NCBI RefSeq assembly: GCF_040529065.1 | Contig: NZ_CP132343.1 | Coordinates: 1,116,001-1,180,000 of the forward strand | Direction: 5' to 3' | Origin: Xanthomonas sacchari | Lineage (GTDB): Bacteria > Pseudomonadota > Gammaproteobacteria > Xanthomonadales > Xanthomonadaceae | DNA: 64,000 nt | Shown: piece by piece, positions 1 through 8,483 of the stretch | How the letters are laid out: each line of letters begins with the position of its first letter | Position numbering within the stretch: position 1 is the stretch's first letter | Notes under the pieces: model-generated | Databases searched by the model: none | Seen by the model: only the letters and a program-made list of their open reading frames with translations | Told to the model about the DNA's origin: nothing | Made by a program: the position numbers and the translations under genes

Positions 1-1178
1 AGACCTATCCCGACGAAGGCTGGAAGCGCGGCGGCGGCGCGGCGTGGGGCTGGTACAGCTACGACCCGAAACTCAAGCTGGTCTACTACGGCACCGGCAA
101 TCCCGGCCTGTGGAGTCCGTCGTACCGCTGCGGCAAGACCACGCAGAAGGAGTGCGACACCGGCGAGTACGACAACAAGTGGTCGATGACCCTGTTCGCG
201 CGCAAGATCGACACCGGCGAGGCGGTATGGGGCTACCAGAAGACCCCGTTCGACCAGTGGGACTACGACGGCATCAACGAGCCGATCCTGGTCGACCTGA
301 CCATCGACGGCAAGCAGGTGCCCTCGGTGGTGCAGTTCGACCGCAACGGCTTTGCCTACGTGCTCGACCGCCGCGACGGCACCCTGCTGCGCGCCAACAA
401 GTTCGTGCCGGCCAACTGGGCCGAGCGCATCGACATGAAGACCGGGCGCCCGGTCAAGGTCGCGGCGCATTCGCCGCTGGAGCGCGGCCGCAAGGTCGAG
501 GCGTTCCCGTCGGCGATGGGCGGCAAGGACCAGCAGCCGTGCTCGGTGGATCCGGCCAACTCGGCGGTGTTCTTCTGCGGCACCAACAACTGGCACATGG
601 AGCTGGACCCGCAGGAGCGCGGCAACACCATGATGGGCCTGCCGTACGTGTTCGCCAACGTGCTGATGAAGCCGAACGAGCCCGGCGCGCTGGGCATCGT
701 CAAGGCGTTCGACGTGGTCGAAGGCAAGTCCAAGTGGGAGATCAAGGAGAAGTTCCCGGTGTGGAGCGGCACCCTGGTCACCGATGGCGGGCTGGTGTTC
801 TACGGCACGCTGGACGGCTGGTTCCGCGCGGTGGACAAGGACACCGGCAAGAAGCTGTGGGAGACCAAGCTGCCCTCGGGCATCATCGGCAACCCGATCG
901 CCTACAAGGCCAACGGCCACCAGTACGTGGCGGTGTTCTCGGGCATCGGCGGCTGGATCGGCCTGCCGGTCGCCGCCGGCCTGGACCCGGGCGATCCGTA
1001 CGGCGCATTGGGTGCCGCGGGCCTGGCCTTCAGCAATGGCTTCGACAAGATTCCGTTGGGCGGCATGGTGCATACCTTCCGCATCGACGGCGCCGGCAAG
1101 ACCGTCACGCCTACCACGACCGCCACCGCGGCCGCGGGCGGCGGCAGCGCGGCGGTCGCCGCCAAGACGGCGCGATGA
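1..1178 (+). CDS. PQQ-dependent alcohol dehydrogenase, C-terminal part (XoxF/ExaF-like)
   Basis: C-terminal ~391 residues of a periplasmic quinoprotein alcohol dehydrogenase; the 5' end lies outside the window and the frame is open from base 3. The eight-bladed propeller family oxidises primary alcohols with PQQ and passes electrons to cytochrome c. The active-site segment reads DQWDYDGIN: the first Asp of D-Y-D (codon 261-263) fits the catalytic base and the second (267-269) fits the extra Asp found in lanthanide-dependent XoxF/ExaF enzymes, where calcium enzymes have Ala or Ser. A Cys pair (RCGKTTQKEC) lies before NKW. The downstream genes (binding lipoprotein, cytochrome c, beta-propeller) are typical partners. 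Substrate is not readable from this part. The stop overlaps the next start as ATGA. Confidence 0.9.
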   Translation, partial: TYPDEGWKRGGGAAWGWYSYDPKLKLVYYGTGNPGLWSPSYRCGKTTQKECDTGEYDNKWSMTLFARKIDTGEAVWGYQKTPFDQWDYDGINEPILVDLTIDGKQVPSVVQFDRNGFAYVLDRRDGTLLRANKFVPANWAERIDMKTGRPVKVAAHSPLERGRKVEAFPSAMGGKDQQPCSVDPANSAVFFCGTNNWHMELDPQERGNTMMGLPYVFANVLMKPNEPGALGIVKAFDVVEGKSKWEIKEKFPVWSGTLVTDGGLVFYGTLDGWFRAVDKDTGKKLWETKLPSGIIGNPIAYKANGHQYVAVFSGIGGWIGLPVAAGLDPGDPYGALGAAGLAFSNGFDKIPLGGMVHTFRIDGAGKTVTPTTTATAAAGGGSAAVAAKTAR

Positions 1179-2923
1179 GCCGGCGGCGCCGCGTCCAGGG
1201 TGCGAGCGGGGGCCGTATGGCGCCCGTCTCGCGGCGCCTGCCTGCGGGCGCGCGCGCCGTGTTGCTGTTGTGCAGCCTCGGACTCGTCGCCGCAGGCTGC
1301 ACGCGCGAGCCGTCGTCCGCGACGGCTCGCGCTTCTGCTGCCCCGCCCGCCGCTGCGGCGCCGGCCTCCGCCGCGCCAGCCACGACGCTGCCGGCCGATG
1401 CGCCGGTGCTGCGGGTCTGCGCCGATCCAGGCAACATGCCGTTGTCCGATCGTGCAGGCGAGGGCTTCCAGAACAAGATCGCCCAGGTGGTGGCCGCGGA
1501 GATGGGCCGGCGTCTGGAGTACGAGTGGCGCAGCTACTACCAGCGCGGCCTGGCGCGCAGCACGATCAACGCCGGGCGCTGCGACGTGCTGATGGACATG
1601 AACAGCGATTTCGAAATGGGCCTGCCCACGCGCCCGCTGTATCGCTCCACCTATGTGCTGGTCACGCGCAAGGGCCTGGATGTGCGCCCGGCGTCGCTGG
1701 ACGATCCGGCGCTGAAAAAACTCAAGGTCGGCGTGTTCCAGAGTTCGCCGGCGCGGCAGGCGCTGTTCGACCATGGCGTGCAGGGCGAGGTGCAATACCT
1801 GTTCTACGACTCGGCCAGCGCACCGCAGGAGCATCCCGGCAAGCTCGCCGAGCAGGTCGCCGCCGGCAAGCTCGATGCCGCCGAATCCTGGGGGCCGGTG
1901 GCCGGCTACTACGCCGCGCGCGGCGGCCTCGGCGTGGTGCCGCTGAACGTCATCGACAACGAGGTGCTGGAGTATTCGATGGCGTGGGCGGTGTCGCGCA
2001 AGAACGCGGACCTGCGCGATGCGCTGAACGCGGCGATGCAGCGCAGCGCCGGCAAGATCGACGCGATCCTGCGCGACTACCACGTGCCGCTGGTGGCCTG
2101 TGCCGATTGCATCGTCGCCGGCGACCTGCGCTCGCACGGTCCCTATGCGGTGCCCGACGACCAGGACGACACGCCGAGCGCGCAGGCCTCCTCGGACATG
2201 CTGGCGCAATTGCAGCTGCGCATCGCCGGCGGTGCCGATCCCAATGAGGAACTGGCGCACGCGCTGGACGCCGGCGATGGCGTGCGCGTGGCCTGGCTGC
2301 TGCGCCATGGCGCCAGCGCCGACACGCCCAACCAGCTCGGCGAGCCGCCGCTGCAGCAGGCGATCCGCAATCAGGCGCCGCTGCTGGTCGGCGAACTGCT
2401 GGCCGCCGGCGCCAAGGTCGAAAACCGCGACAGCAATGGCTGGACGCCATTGATGAAGGCGGCCTGGTCCAACGATGGCAAGAGTGTCGCGCAGTTGCTG
2501 GCGCATCGTGCCAAGGTCGAGGCGGTGTCCGCCGACGGCTGGACGCCGCTGGACCTGGCCATCTCCTACGCCGATGCCGACGTGGTGCAGGCGCTGCTCG
2601 ACGCCGGCGCCAGCGTGCGCCACGCCAATCCGGCCGGCTTCACCCCGGTGATGTTCGCGGTGGCGCGCAACGAGCCGAAGATCCTCGACCTGCTGCTCAA
2701 GCGCGGCGCCGAGCCCGACCGCGCGAACCGCGCCGGCGTCACTCCCTTGATGCTGGCTGCCGCCGCCGGTCGCGAGGACAGCGCCCGGCGTCTGCTCGCC
2801 GCCGGCGCCAGCGCCGATGCGCGCGACGCCGACGGCAAGACGCCCGCGGCGCTGGCCCAGCAACGCGGCAATGCCGAACTCGCCCACCTGTTGACGGAGG
2901 CCCAGCACCGACGCACGCAATGA
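1175..2923 (+). CDS. quinoprotein dehydrogenase-associated binding lipoprotein fused to ankyrin repeats
   Basis: 582 residues. A lipoprotein signal (LVAAGC) is followed by a solute-binding-protein-like domain (about residues 60-330) that begins VLRVCADPGNMPLSDRAGEG. This matches the XoxJ/MoxJ-like family (TIGR03871 type) found with PQQ dehydrogenases, thought to help activate or hand electrons from the dehydrogenase. From about residue 342 to 575 there are roughly seven ankyrin units (NGWTPLMKAA, DGWTPLDLA, AGFTPVMFA, AGVTPLMLAA, DGKTPAALA). Ankyrin repeats are not expected on this family, so the fusion is noteworthy. The start overlaps the upstream stop (ATGA). An internal ATG at 1217 gives a shorter, more standard lipoprotein leader and is a real alternative. 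Confidence 0.85.
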   Translation: MSRRRRVQGASGGRMAPVSRRLPAGARAVLLLCSLGLVAAGCTREPSSATARASAAPPAAAAPASAAPATTLPADAPVLRVCADPGNMPLSDRAGEGFQNKIAQVVAAEMGRRLEYEWRSYYQRGLARSTINAGRCDVLMDMNSDFEMGLPTRPLYRSTYVLVTRKGLDVRPASLDDPALKKLKVGVFQSSPARQALFDHGVQGEVQYLFYDSASAPQEHPGKLAEQVAAGKLDAAESWGPVAGYYAARGGLGVVPLNVIDNEVLEYSMAWAVSRKNADLRDALNAAMQRSAGKIDAILRDYHVPLVACADCIVAGDLRSHGPYAVPDDQDDTPSAQASSDMLAQLQLRIAGGADPNEELAHALDAGDGVRVAWLLRHGASADTPNQLGEPPLQQAIRNQAPLLVGELLAAGAKVENRDSNGWTPLMKAAWSNDGKSVAQLLAHRAKVEAVSADGWTPLDLAISYADADVVQALLDAGASVRHANPAGFTPVMFAVARNEPKILDLLLKRGAEPDRANRAGVTPLMLAAAAGREDSARRLLAAGASADARDADGKTPAALAQQRGNAELAHLLTEAQHRRTQ

Positions 2924-3000
2924 CCGCTTCCTGTCGTCCCGCACATGCCGCCCGCGCGGCCTGCTCTTCCCATCGTGCACTCCGCAAAGGTGTTGTCCCC

Positions 3001-3585
3001 ATGCGTCCTGCTTCCGTCCGCCGTCGCGCCGTCTCCGTGCTGCTGCCCATGTCCCTGTTCACCGCGTTCCTGTTGCTGGCCGCCTGCGGCAAGCAGGAGA
3101 CGCCGCCTGCGCCCGCGGCCGCGCCGGCCCCGGCCGCGCCTGCCGCAGCGCCTGCGCCTGCGCCTGCACCGGCCGCGCCTGCCGCGCCCGCTGCCGCGGC
3201 GCCTGCACCTGCACCTGCACCCGCTGCGGCGGTCACGCCGATTCCGAAGGGGCCGCCGGTCAAGGTCACCCCGGAACTGATCGCCGAAGGCAAGGCAATC
3301 TTCAACTCCGCCGGCTGCACCGCCTGCCACGGCGGCACCGGTGGCGGCGGAATGTGCCCGCCGCTGACCAACGACATCTGGGTCTACGGCAGCGACGACG
3401 ACACCTTGCGCGCGCTGATCACCGAAGGCACTGCCGGCATGGCCGCGCACGGCAAGACCCGCATCGGCCACGAGAAGGTGGTCGGGCAGATGCCGCCGTT
3501 CGGTCCGGTGCTCAAGCCGGGCGATACCGAGAAGCTGCTGGCCTTCATCCATTCCATCAACAAGACCGCGGGCGCCACGCAATGA
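3001..3585 (+). CDS. lipoprotein cytochrome c, likely electron acceptor of the PQQ dehydrogenase
   Basis: 194 residues from this start. The signal has lipobox LLAAC, followed by a ~50-residue Ala/Pro-rich linker (low complexity, about 3085-3235) and a single class I cytochrome c domain with haem motif CTACH (residues 106-110). A Met in GQMPPFG (residue 164) is the likely distal ligand. The position after the dehydrogenase and binding protein suggests the XoxG/MxaG-like role, tethered to a membrane by its lipid. An upstream ATG at 2920 overlaps the previous stop and would add 27 residues before a good signal peptide; I prefer 3001 because the lipobox then sits at a normal distance. Confidence 0.85.
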   Translation: MRPASVRRRAVSVLLPMSLFTAFLLLAACGKQETPPAPAAAPAPAAPAAAPAPAPAPAAPAAPAAAAPAPAPAPAAAVTPIPKGPPVKVTPELIAEGKAIFNSAGCTACHGGTGGGGMCPPLTNDIWVYGSDDDTLRALITEGTAGMAAHGKTRIGHEKVVGQMPPFGPVLKPGDTEKLLAFIHSINKTAGATQ

Positions 3586-4601
3586 GCAACGCGTTGCGAC
3601 TGGCCGCGGTTGTCGCGCTGTCGCTGTGCGCCGCGGCCTGCCAGCGTGCCCCTGCGCCAGCCGCAGGGGCCGACGCCGCGAAGGCTGCGCCGGCATCGGC
3701 GGCCGCTACCGCGGCGCTGGCCTACGTCCCGAACCAGCGCAGCGGCACCATCTCGGTGATCGATACCGGCAGCGACCGCGTGGTGCGGACACTGTCGGCG
3801 CAGGGCCAGCTCGGCAAGCGCCTGCAGCAGGTGGTGCCGGGTCCGCCCGGACATCTTTACGTCATCGACGCGCAGGGCCATCGCCTGCTGGACCTGGACA
3901 CCGTGCAGGACCGCGTGCTGCGCAGCGTCGACATCGGCGAGAACGCCGAAGGCGTGGCCGCTTCGCCGGATGGCCGCCAGCTGGCGGTGTGCGTGGAAGG
4001 GCAGAACCAGGTGATGCTGATCGACCCGGCCGGCTTCACCATCGGCGCGCACATCGCCACCCGCGGGCAGGCGCCGGAGCACTGCGTCTACACCCCGGAC
4101 GGCGCGCTGCTGCTGACCAGCAACGAAGGCTCCAACGACCTGGACGTGATCGACCTGAAGGCCGGCACGTCCACCGGCGTGATCGCCACCAGCGGGCATC
4201 CGCGCGGCATGGCGTTCGCGCCGGACGGCAAGACGGCGTACGTGGCGCAGGAAGCGGCCAACGTGGTCGACGTGATCGACCTGGCGGCGCGCAAGCGCGT
4301 GGCCAGCATCCCGGCCGGGCAGCGCACCGCCGGCATCGCCATCGCCCGCGACGGCAGCCGCGTGTATGCCTCCAACGGTGCAGGCACGGTCAGCGTGATC
4401 GACCCGGCCGCGCGCCGGGTGCTGGCGGAGATCCCGGTCGGGCAACGGCCTTGGAATCCGGCGCTGAGTCCCGACGGCAAGAAGCTGTACGTGGCCAATG
4501 GCCGGTCCAACAGCGTCAGTGTCATCGACACGGCGGCGATGAAGGAGATCAAGCAGATCGCGGTGGGCGAGATGCCATGGGGTGTGGTCGTGGCGCAGTG
4601 A
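3582..4601 (+). CDS. PQQ-associated YVTN-type beta-propeller lipoprotein
   Basis: 339 residues. Lipobox CAAAC follows an N-terminal signal. The rest is a run of ~40-residue propeller blades with recurring YVPNQRSGTISVIDT, YVIDAQGHRLLDLDT, SNDLDVIDL and YVANGRSNSVSVIDT signatures, i.e. a YVTN/NHL-type seven-bladed propeller. Proteins of this kind accompany PQQ-dependent catabolic operons; their exact role is not settled. The start ATGA overlaps the cytochrome stop, indicating translational coupling. Confidence 0.85.
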   Translation: MSNALRLAAVVALSLCAAACQRAPAPAAGADAAKAAPASAAATAALAYVPNQRSGTISVIDTGSDRVVRTLSAQGQLGKRLQQVVPGPPGHLYVIDAQGHRLLDLDTVQDRVLRSVDIGENAEGVAASPDGRQLAVCVEGQNQVMLIDPAGFTIGAHIATRGQAPEHCVYTPDGALLLTSNEGSNDLDVIDLKAGTSTGVIATSGHPRGMAFAPDGKTAYVAQEAANVVDVIDLAARKRVASIPAGQRTAGIAIARDGSRVYASNGAGTVSVIDPAARRVLAEIPVGQRPWNPALSPDGKKLYVANGRSNSVSVIDTAAMKEIKQIAVGEMPWGVVVAQ

Positions 4602-4654
4602 GGTGAGGCGAGCGGCGCTTTCGGGCGCCGCGACGGGAGGCGGGGAGAGCCGGA

Positions 4655-5764
4655 ATGAAGACGCGAGCCGCGGTCGCCTGGGCGGCGAACCAGCCGCTGG
4701 CCATCGAGGAAGTGGATCTGCAGCCGCCCAAGGCCGGCGAGGTGCTGGTGCGCATGGTCGCCAGCGGCATCTGCCATGGCGACGACATCGCCTTGTCCGG
4801 CATCGACGCCGAGGCGGCCTTTCCGGTGATCCTGGGCCAGGAAGGCGCCGGCGTGGTCGAGGAGGTCGGTGTCGGCGTCACCAGCGTGCGCCCGGGCGAT
4901 CACGTGATCCCGCTGTACATGCCCGAATGCGGCGTGTGCAAGTACTGCCGTTCCAACCGCACCAACCTGTGCCAGGCGATCCGCAGCAGCCAGGACCGCG
5001 GGCTGATGCCCGACGGCAGCAGCCGCTTCTCGCTGCACGGGCGCCCGCTGCTGCACTACATGGGCACCAGCACCTTCGCCGAGTACACCGTGCTGCCGGA
5101 GATCGCGGTGGCCAGGATCCATCCGGCCGCGCCGCTGGACAAGGCCTGCCTGCTCGGCTGCACCGTCACCACCGGCATCGGCGCGGTGCTCAATACCGCG
5201 CGGGTGCTTCCGGGCGAGAGCGTGGCCGTGTTCGGGTTGGGCGGCATCGGCCTGTCGGTGGTGCAGGGCGCGGTGATGGCGCGCGCCGAACGCATCATCG
5301 TGGTCGACATCAACCGCGACAAGTTCCCGCTGGCGCGCGCGCTGGGCGCCACCGATTGCCTGGATCCGAAGGATTTCGGCGCGCCGGTGCAGCAGGTCAT
5401 CGTCGATCTCACCGACGGCGGCGCCGACCACAGCTTCGCCTGCGTCGGTGACGTGCGCGCGATGCGCGCGGCGCTGGAGTGCTGCCACAAGGGCTGGGGC
5501 GAAAGCATCATCCTCGGCGTGGCGCCGAGCGCGCAGGAGATCAGCACGCGGCCGCTGCAACTGGTCACCGGCCGCGCCTGGCGCGGCAGCGCCTTCGGCG
5601 GGGTCAAGGGCCGCAGCGAACTGCCGGCCTATGCCGAGCGCTACCTTGCCGGGGAGATCCGCATCGACGAACTGATCAGCGAAACCCTGCCGCTGGACCA
5701 CATCAACCGCGGTTTCGAGGCGATGCGCGCCGGCCGCGGCATCAAATCGATCGTTCTCTACTGA
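4655..5764 (+). CDS. class III-like zinc alcohol dehydrogenase with altered catalytic zinc motif
   Basis: 369 residues, aligning by eye with FrmA/S-(hydroxymethyl)glutathione dehydrogenase over its whole length (LFxxGVKGRSELP, STRPLQLVTGR, LMPDGSSRF, YMGTSTFAEYTV). The structural zinc Cys set ECGVCKYCRSNRTNLC is complete and the Rossmann motif GLGGIG is present. Of the three catalytic zinc ligands, Cys40 (ICHGD) and the Cys in LLGCTVTTG remain, but the usual GHEGAG reads GQEGAG: codon 4838-4840 is CAG, giving Gln62 instead of His. The usual CHTD is CHGD. It probably oxidises an aldehyde or glutathione adduct made by the upstream enzyme, but activity is uncertain. The spacing (53 bp after the propeller gene, 16 bp before the TonB receptor) supports one operon. 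Confidence 0.85.
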   Translation: MKTRAAVAWAANQPLAIEEVDLQPPKAGEVLVRMVASGICHGDDIALSGIDAEAAFPVILGQEGAGVVEEVGVGVTSVRPGDHVIPLYMPECGVCKYCRSNRTNLCQAIRSSQDRGLMPDGSSRFSLHGRPLLHYMGTSTFAEYTVLPEIAVARIHPAAPLDKACLLGCTVTTGIGAVLNTARVLPGESVAVFGLGGIGLSVVQGAVMARAERIIVVDINRDKFPLARALGATDCLDPKDFGAPVQQVIVDLTDGGADHSFACVGDVRAMRAALECCHKGWGESIILGVAPSAQEISTRPLQLVTGRAWRGSAFGGVKGRSELPAYAERYLAGEIRIDELISETLPLDHINRGFEAMRAGRGIKSIVLY

Positions 5765-5780
5765 GCCTCAAGGAACCGGC

Positions 5781-8177
5781 ATGCCCTATACCCCAGAACC
5801 CAGCACCCCGTCGGCGAGCCTGCTCGCGCTGGCCGTCGCCACCGCCATCGGCCTGCTCGCCGCACCGGCGCGCGCGCAGACCACGGTCAACGCCGACGAT
5901 GCGCAGATCACCGCGCTGGATCGGGTCGAGGTCACCGCCACGCCCATTCCCGGCACGCTGATCGATGCCGACCTGCTGCCGTACACGGTGCAGACCGCCA
6001 ATGCCGACGACATCGCGCGCAGCCAGGCCGGCAACCTCACCGATTTCCTGCTGCGCGAGATGAACGGCGTGGACACCAACGAGGTGCAGGGCAGTCCGTT
6101 CCAGACCGATCTGACCTTCCGCGGCTTCCGCGCCTCGGCGCTGCCCGGCGCCTCGCAGGGCGTGTCGGTGTACCTGGACGGCGTGCGCATGAACGAGCCG
6201 TTCGCCGACATCGTCAGCTGGGACATGATGCCGGAGGCGGCGATCCGCAGCGTCGCGCTGATGCCGGGCTCCAACCCGCTGTTCGGTCCCAATACGCTCG
6301 GTGGCGCGCTGGCCTTCACCACCCAGTCCGGCCTCACCGCGCCGGGCCTGCGCGCCGACCTGTCGGTAGGCAGCGGCGCGCGCAAGCGCCTGGATGCGTC
6401 CTACGGCTACGCCGGACGCGACGGCCTGCATGCCTTCGTCGCGGTCACCGGCTTCGACGAGAACGGCTGGCGCGACGCCTCCGCCGGCCGCCTGGGCACC
6501 GTGTTCGGCAAGTTCGGCCGGCAGGGCGACAGCACCGACTGGGACGTGTCGCTGCTGCACGGGCGCAGCCGCCTGGTCGGCAATGGCCTGCTGCCGAGCT
6601 ATCGCTACACCGACGAGGGCACCGAGCCGGGGCTGTACGAGGCCGACCGCGCCGCGGTCTACACCTCGCCGGACCTGACCCGCAACCGCAATACCCTGCT
6701 CACCGGGCAGTTCGATCACCGCTTCGACGAACGCACCGCGCTGCATCTGCTGGCCTACTACCGACAGGGGCGCCGCGACACCGTCAACGGCGACATCAAC
6801 GACGACTACGAGGAATTCGTCGACGACTGCGCCGACGGCTACGCCACCGACGGTACCCCGCTGGATGCCGGCTGCACGGTCTCGCGCGTCGATGCCGACG
6901 CTCTGCACAGCGGCGTGCTCAACACCACGCAGATGCGCCAGCACGCCGAGGGCGTGGCGCTGAACCTCAGCCGCCAGGCCGGCGCGCACGCGCTGAGCAT
7001 CGGTGCCACCTACGACCGCAACCGCGTGCGCTACCGCCAGTACGAACAGGAGGCGTTCGTGCAGGACGATCGCTCGGTGGTCGCCGATCCGGACGAGGAC
7101 CGGGAGTTCTTCTCCGGCGTCGACGGCCGCAGCAGCACCCTGGGCCTGTTCGCCGCCGATACCTGGGAAGTGAGCGAGGGCACGCATGTCAGCGCTGCGC
7201 TGCGCTGGAACCGCGTCGCTGTCGCCAACACTCTGTCCACCGCCGACGACGGCGTTCTACCGCGCGAGCGCTTCGTGTTCGCCAAGGCCAATCCGTCGCT
7301 GGGCATCACCCAGCGCCTGGGCGGCGGCTTCACCGCGTTCGCCTCGGCCTCGCAGAACAGCCGCGCGCCGACCGCGATCGAACTCGGCTGCGCCGACCCG
7401 GAGCAACCGTGCCGGCTGCCGACCGGGCTGCAGGCCGATCCGCGCCTGGAGCAGATCGTCTCGCGCACCTACGAGCTCGGCCTTCGCTGGAACCCGTCGC
7501 CGGCGCAGACGCTGAACGCGTCGCTGTATCGCGCCGACAATCGCGACGACATCCTGTTCCTGCGTGCGCCCAATTCCCAGCAGGGCTACTTCGACAACGT
7601 CGACCGCACCCGCTACCAGGGCGCCGATCTCAGCTACCGCGGCAGCCACGGCGCGCTGCGCTGGTTCGCCGGCTACAGCTATCTGGACGCCACCTACCGC
7701 AGCGCCGGCGAATTGCTCTCGGGCGAGCGCACCGTGACGCTGCGCCCGGGCACGCGCATCGCCGGCCTGCCGCGCAACACGCTGAAGCTGGGCGTGGAAT
7801 GGCAGGCGCTGGCGCAGCTGGCGCTGGGCGCGGACCTGCGCGCGGTGTCGCGGCGCGTGGCCAGCGGCAACGAGGACGGTCTGGTCGAGGATCCGGAAGA
7901 GGGCGAGGCGCCAGCGCGGCACGACCTGTCCACCGGGGGCTATGCCTTGCTCGACCTGCACGGCACCTGGGAACTCGCCGAGGGCTTGTCGTTGTACCTG
8001 CGGGTCAACAACGTGTTCGACCGTCGCTACGAGACGTATGCGGCCATCGCCGAGGACCTGTTTCCGGGCGGAGCGCTGGCGCGGCCGCAGGACGCCGCGG
8101 TCGAGGACGGCCCGTCGCGCTTTGTCGCGCCCGGCGCCCCGCGGCAGTACCAGGTCGGTCTGCGCTGGCGGTTCTAG
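5781..8177 (+). CDS. TonB-dependent outer-membrane receptor of the PQQ operon
   Basis: 798 residues. There is a signal peptide (cleavage near ARAQT), a plug domain (about 50-190, with YLDGVRMNEPF and NPLFGPNTLGG) and a 22-strand-type barrel ending in aromatic WRF. Two long acidic stretches are visible, DINDDYEEFVDD near residues 338-349 and ADPDEDREFF near 433-442, plus EDGLVEDPEEGE near the C-terminus; these might be metal-contacting loops (inference). It lies 16 bp after the alcohol dehydrogenase with AGGAA upstream of ATG. Operon position suggests uptake of PQQ, a lanthanide carrier or an alcohol precursor rather than iron. No substrate motif proves this. Confidence 0.85.
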   Translation: MPYTPEPSTPSASLLALAVATAIGLLAAPARAQTTVNADDAQITALDRVEVTATPIPGTLIDADLLPYTVQTANADDIARSQAGNLTDFLLREMNGVDTNEVQGSPFQTDLTFRGFRASALPGASQGVSVYLDGVRMNEPFADIVSWDMMPEAAIRSVALMPGSNPLFGPNTLGGALAFTTQSGLTAPGLRADLSVGSGARKRLDASYGYAGRDGLHAFVAVTGFDENGWRDASAGRLGTVFGKFGRQGDSTDWDVSLLHGRSRLVGNGLLPSYRYTDEGTEPGLYEADRAAVYTSPDLTRNRNTLLTGQFDHRFDERTALHLLAYYRQGRRDTVNGDINDDYEEFVDDCADGYATDGTPLDAGCTVSRVDADALHSGVLNTTQMRQHAEGVALNLSRQAGAHALSIGATYDRNRVRYRQYEQEAFVQDDRSVVADPDEDREFFSGVDGRSSTLGLFAADTWEVSEGTHVSAALRWNRVAVANTLSTADDGVLPRERFVFAKANPSLGITQRLGGGFTAFASASQNSRAPTAIELGCADPEQPCRLPTGLQADPRLEQIVSRTYELGLRWNPSPAQTLNASLYRADNRDDILFLRAPNSQQGYFDNVDRTRYQGADLSYRGSHGALRWFAGYSYLDATYRSAGELLSGERTVTLRPGTRIAGLPRNTLKLGVEWQALAQLALGADLRAVSRRVASGNEDGLVEDPEEGEAPARHDLSTGGYALLDLHGTWELAEGLSLYLRVNNVFDRRYETYAAIAEDLFPGGALARPQDAAVEDGPSRFVAPGAPRQYQVGLRWRF

Positions 8178-8254
8178 TGGGCGTCGCGCGGTATTGATCG
8201 GCTTCGCGCGATCCGCCTGGTCCATGCGGCCGGAAGCCGATCGGCTCCGGCGAC

Positions 8255-8340
8255 TGTCGCGGCTGAAGCCGCTCCTACGGAGGTAGCGCGCCGCCACCGG
8301 CGCAGCGATTCCTGTAGGAGCGGCTTCAGCCGCGACGTCG
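8255..8340. repeat. REP palindrome pair in the 8178-8483 intergenic stretch
   Basis: Two copies of the REP unit GTAGGAGCGGCTTCAGCCG lie in opposite orientation (8255-8280 and 8311-8340), separated by about 30 bp. Each unit is itself a hairpin and the pair can form a larger stem. It is the only structure I see between the convergent TonB receptor and sigma-54 activator genes, where it may stop transcription or protect 3' ends. The same unit recurs at 25411, 31572 and 33526. Confidence 0.85.
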
Positions 8341-8483
8341 AAGCCAAGCATCCTCCAGGCGCATCAGCGGTTGGGACGCGAGCTCGCTGCAGCACGAACA
8401 CCATCCCTGCCTAGCAAAACACGACGGGTGAAACTTCAGTGGCCGCGCGCAACAAGCGTTGCAACGAGCGATGTCGCCTCACC

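Noticed and set aside
3085-3235. Ala/Pro-coding low-complexity DNA considered as a VNTR
   Set aside because: It is a coding linker between lipid anchor and haem domain; the repeat is imperfect and explained by Ala/Pro content.
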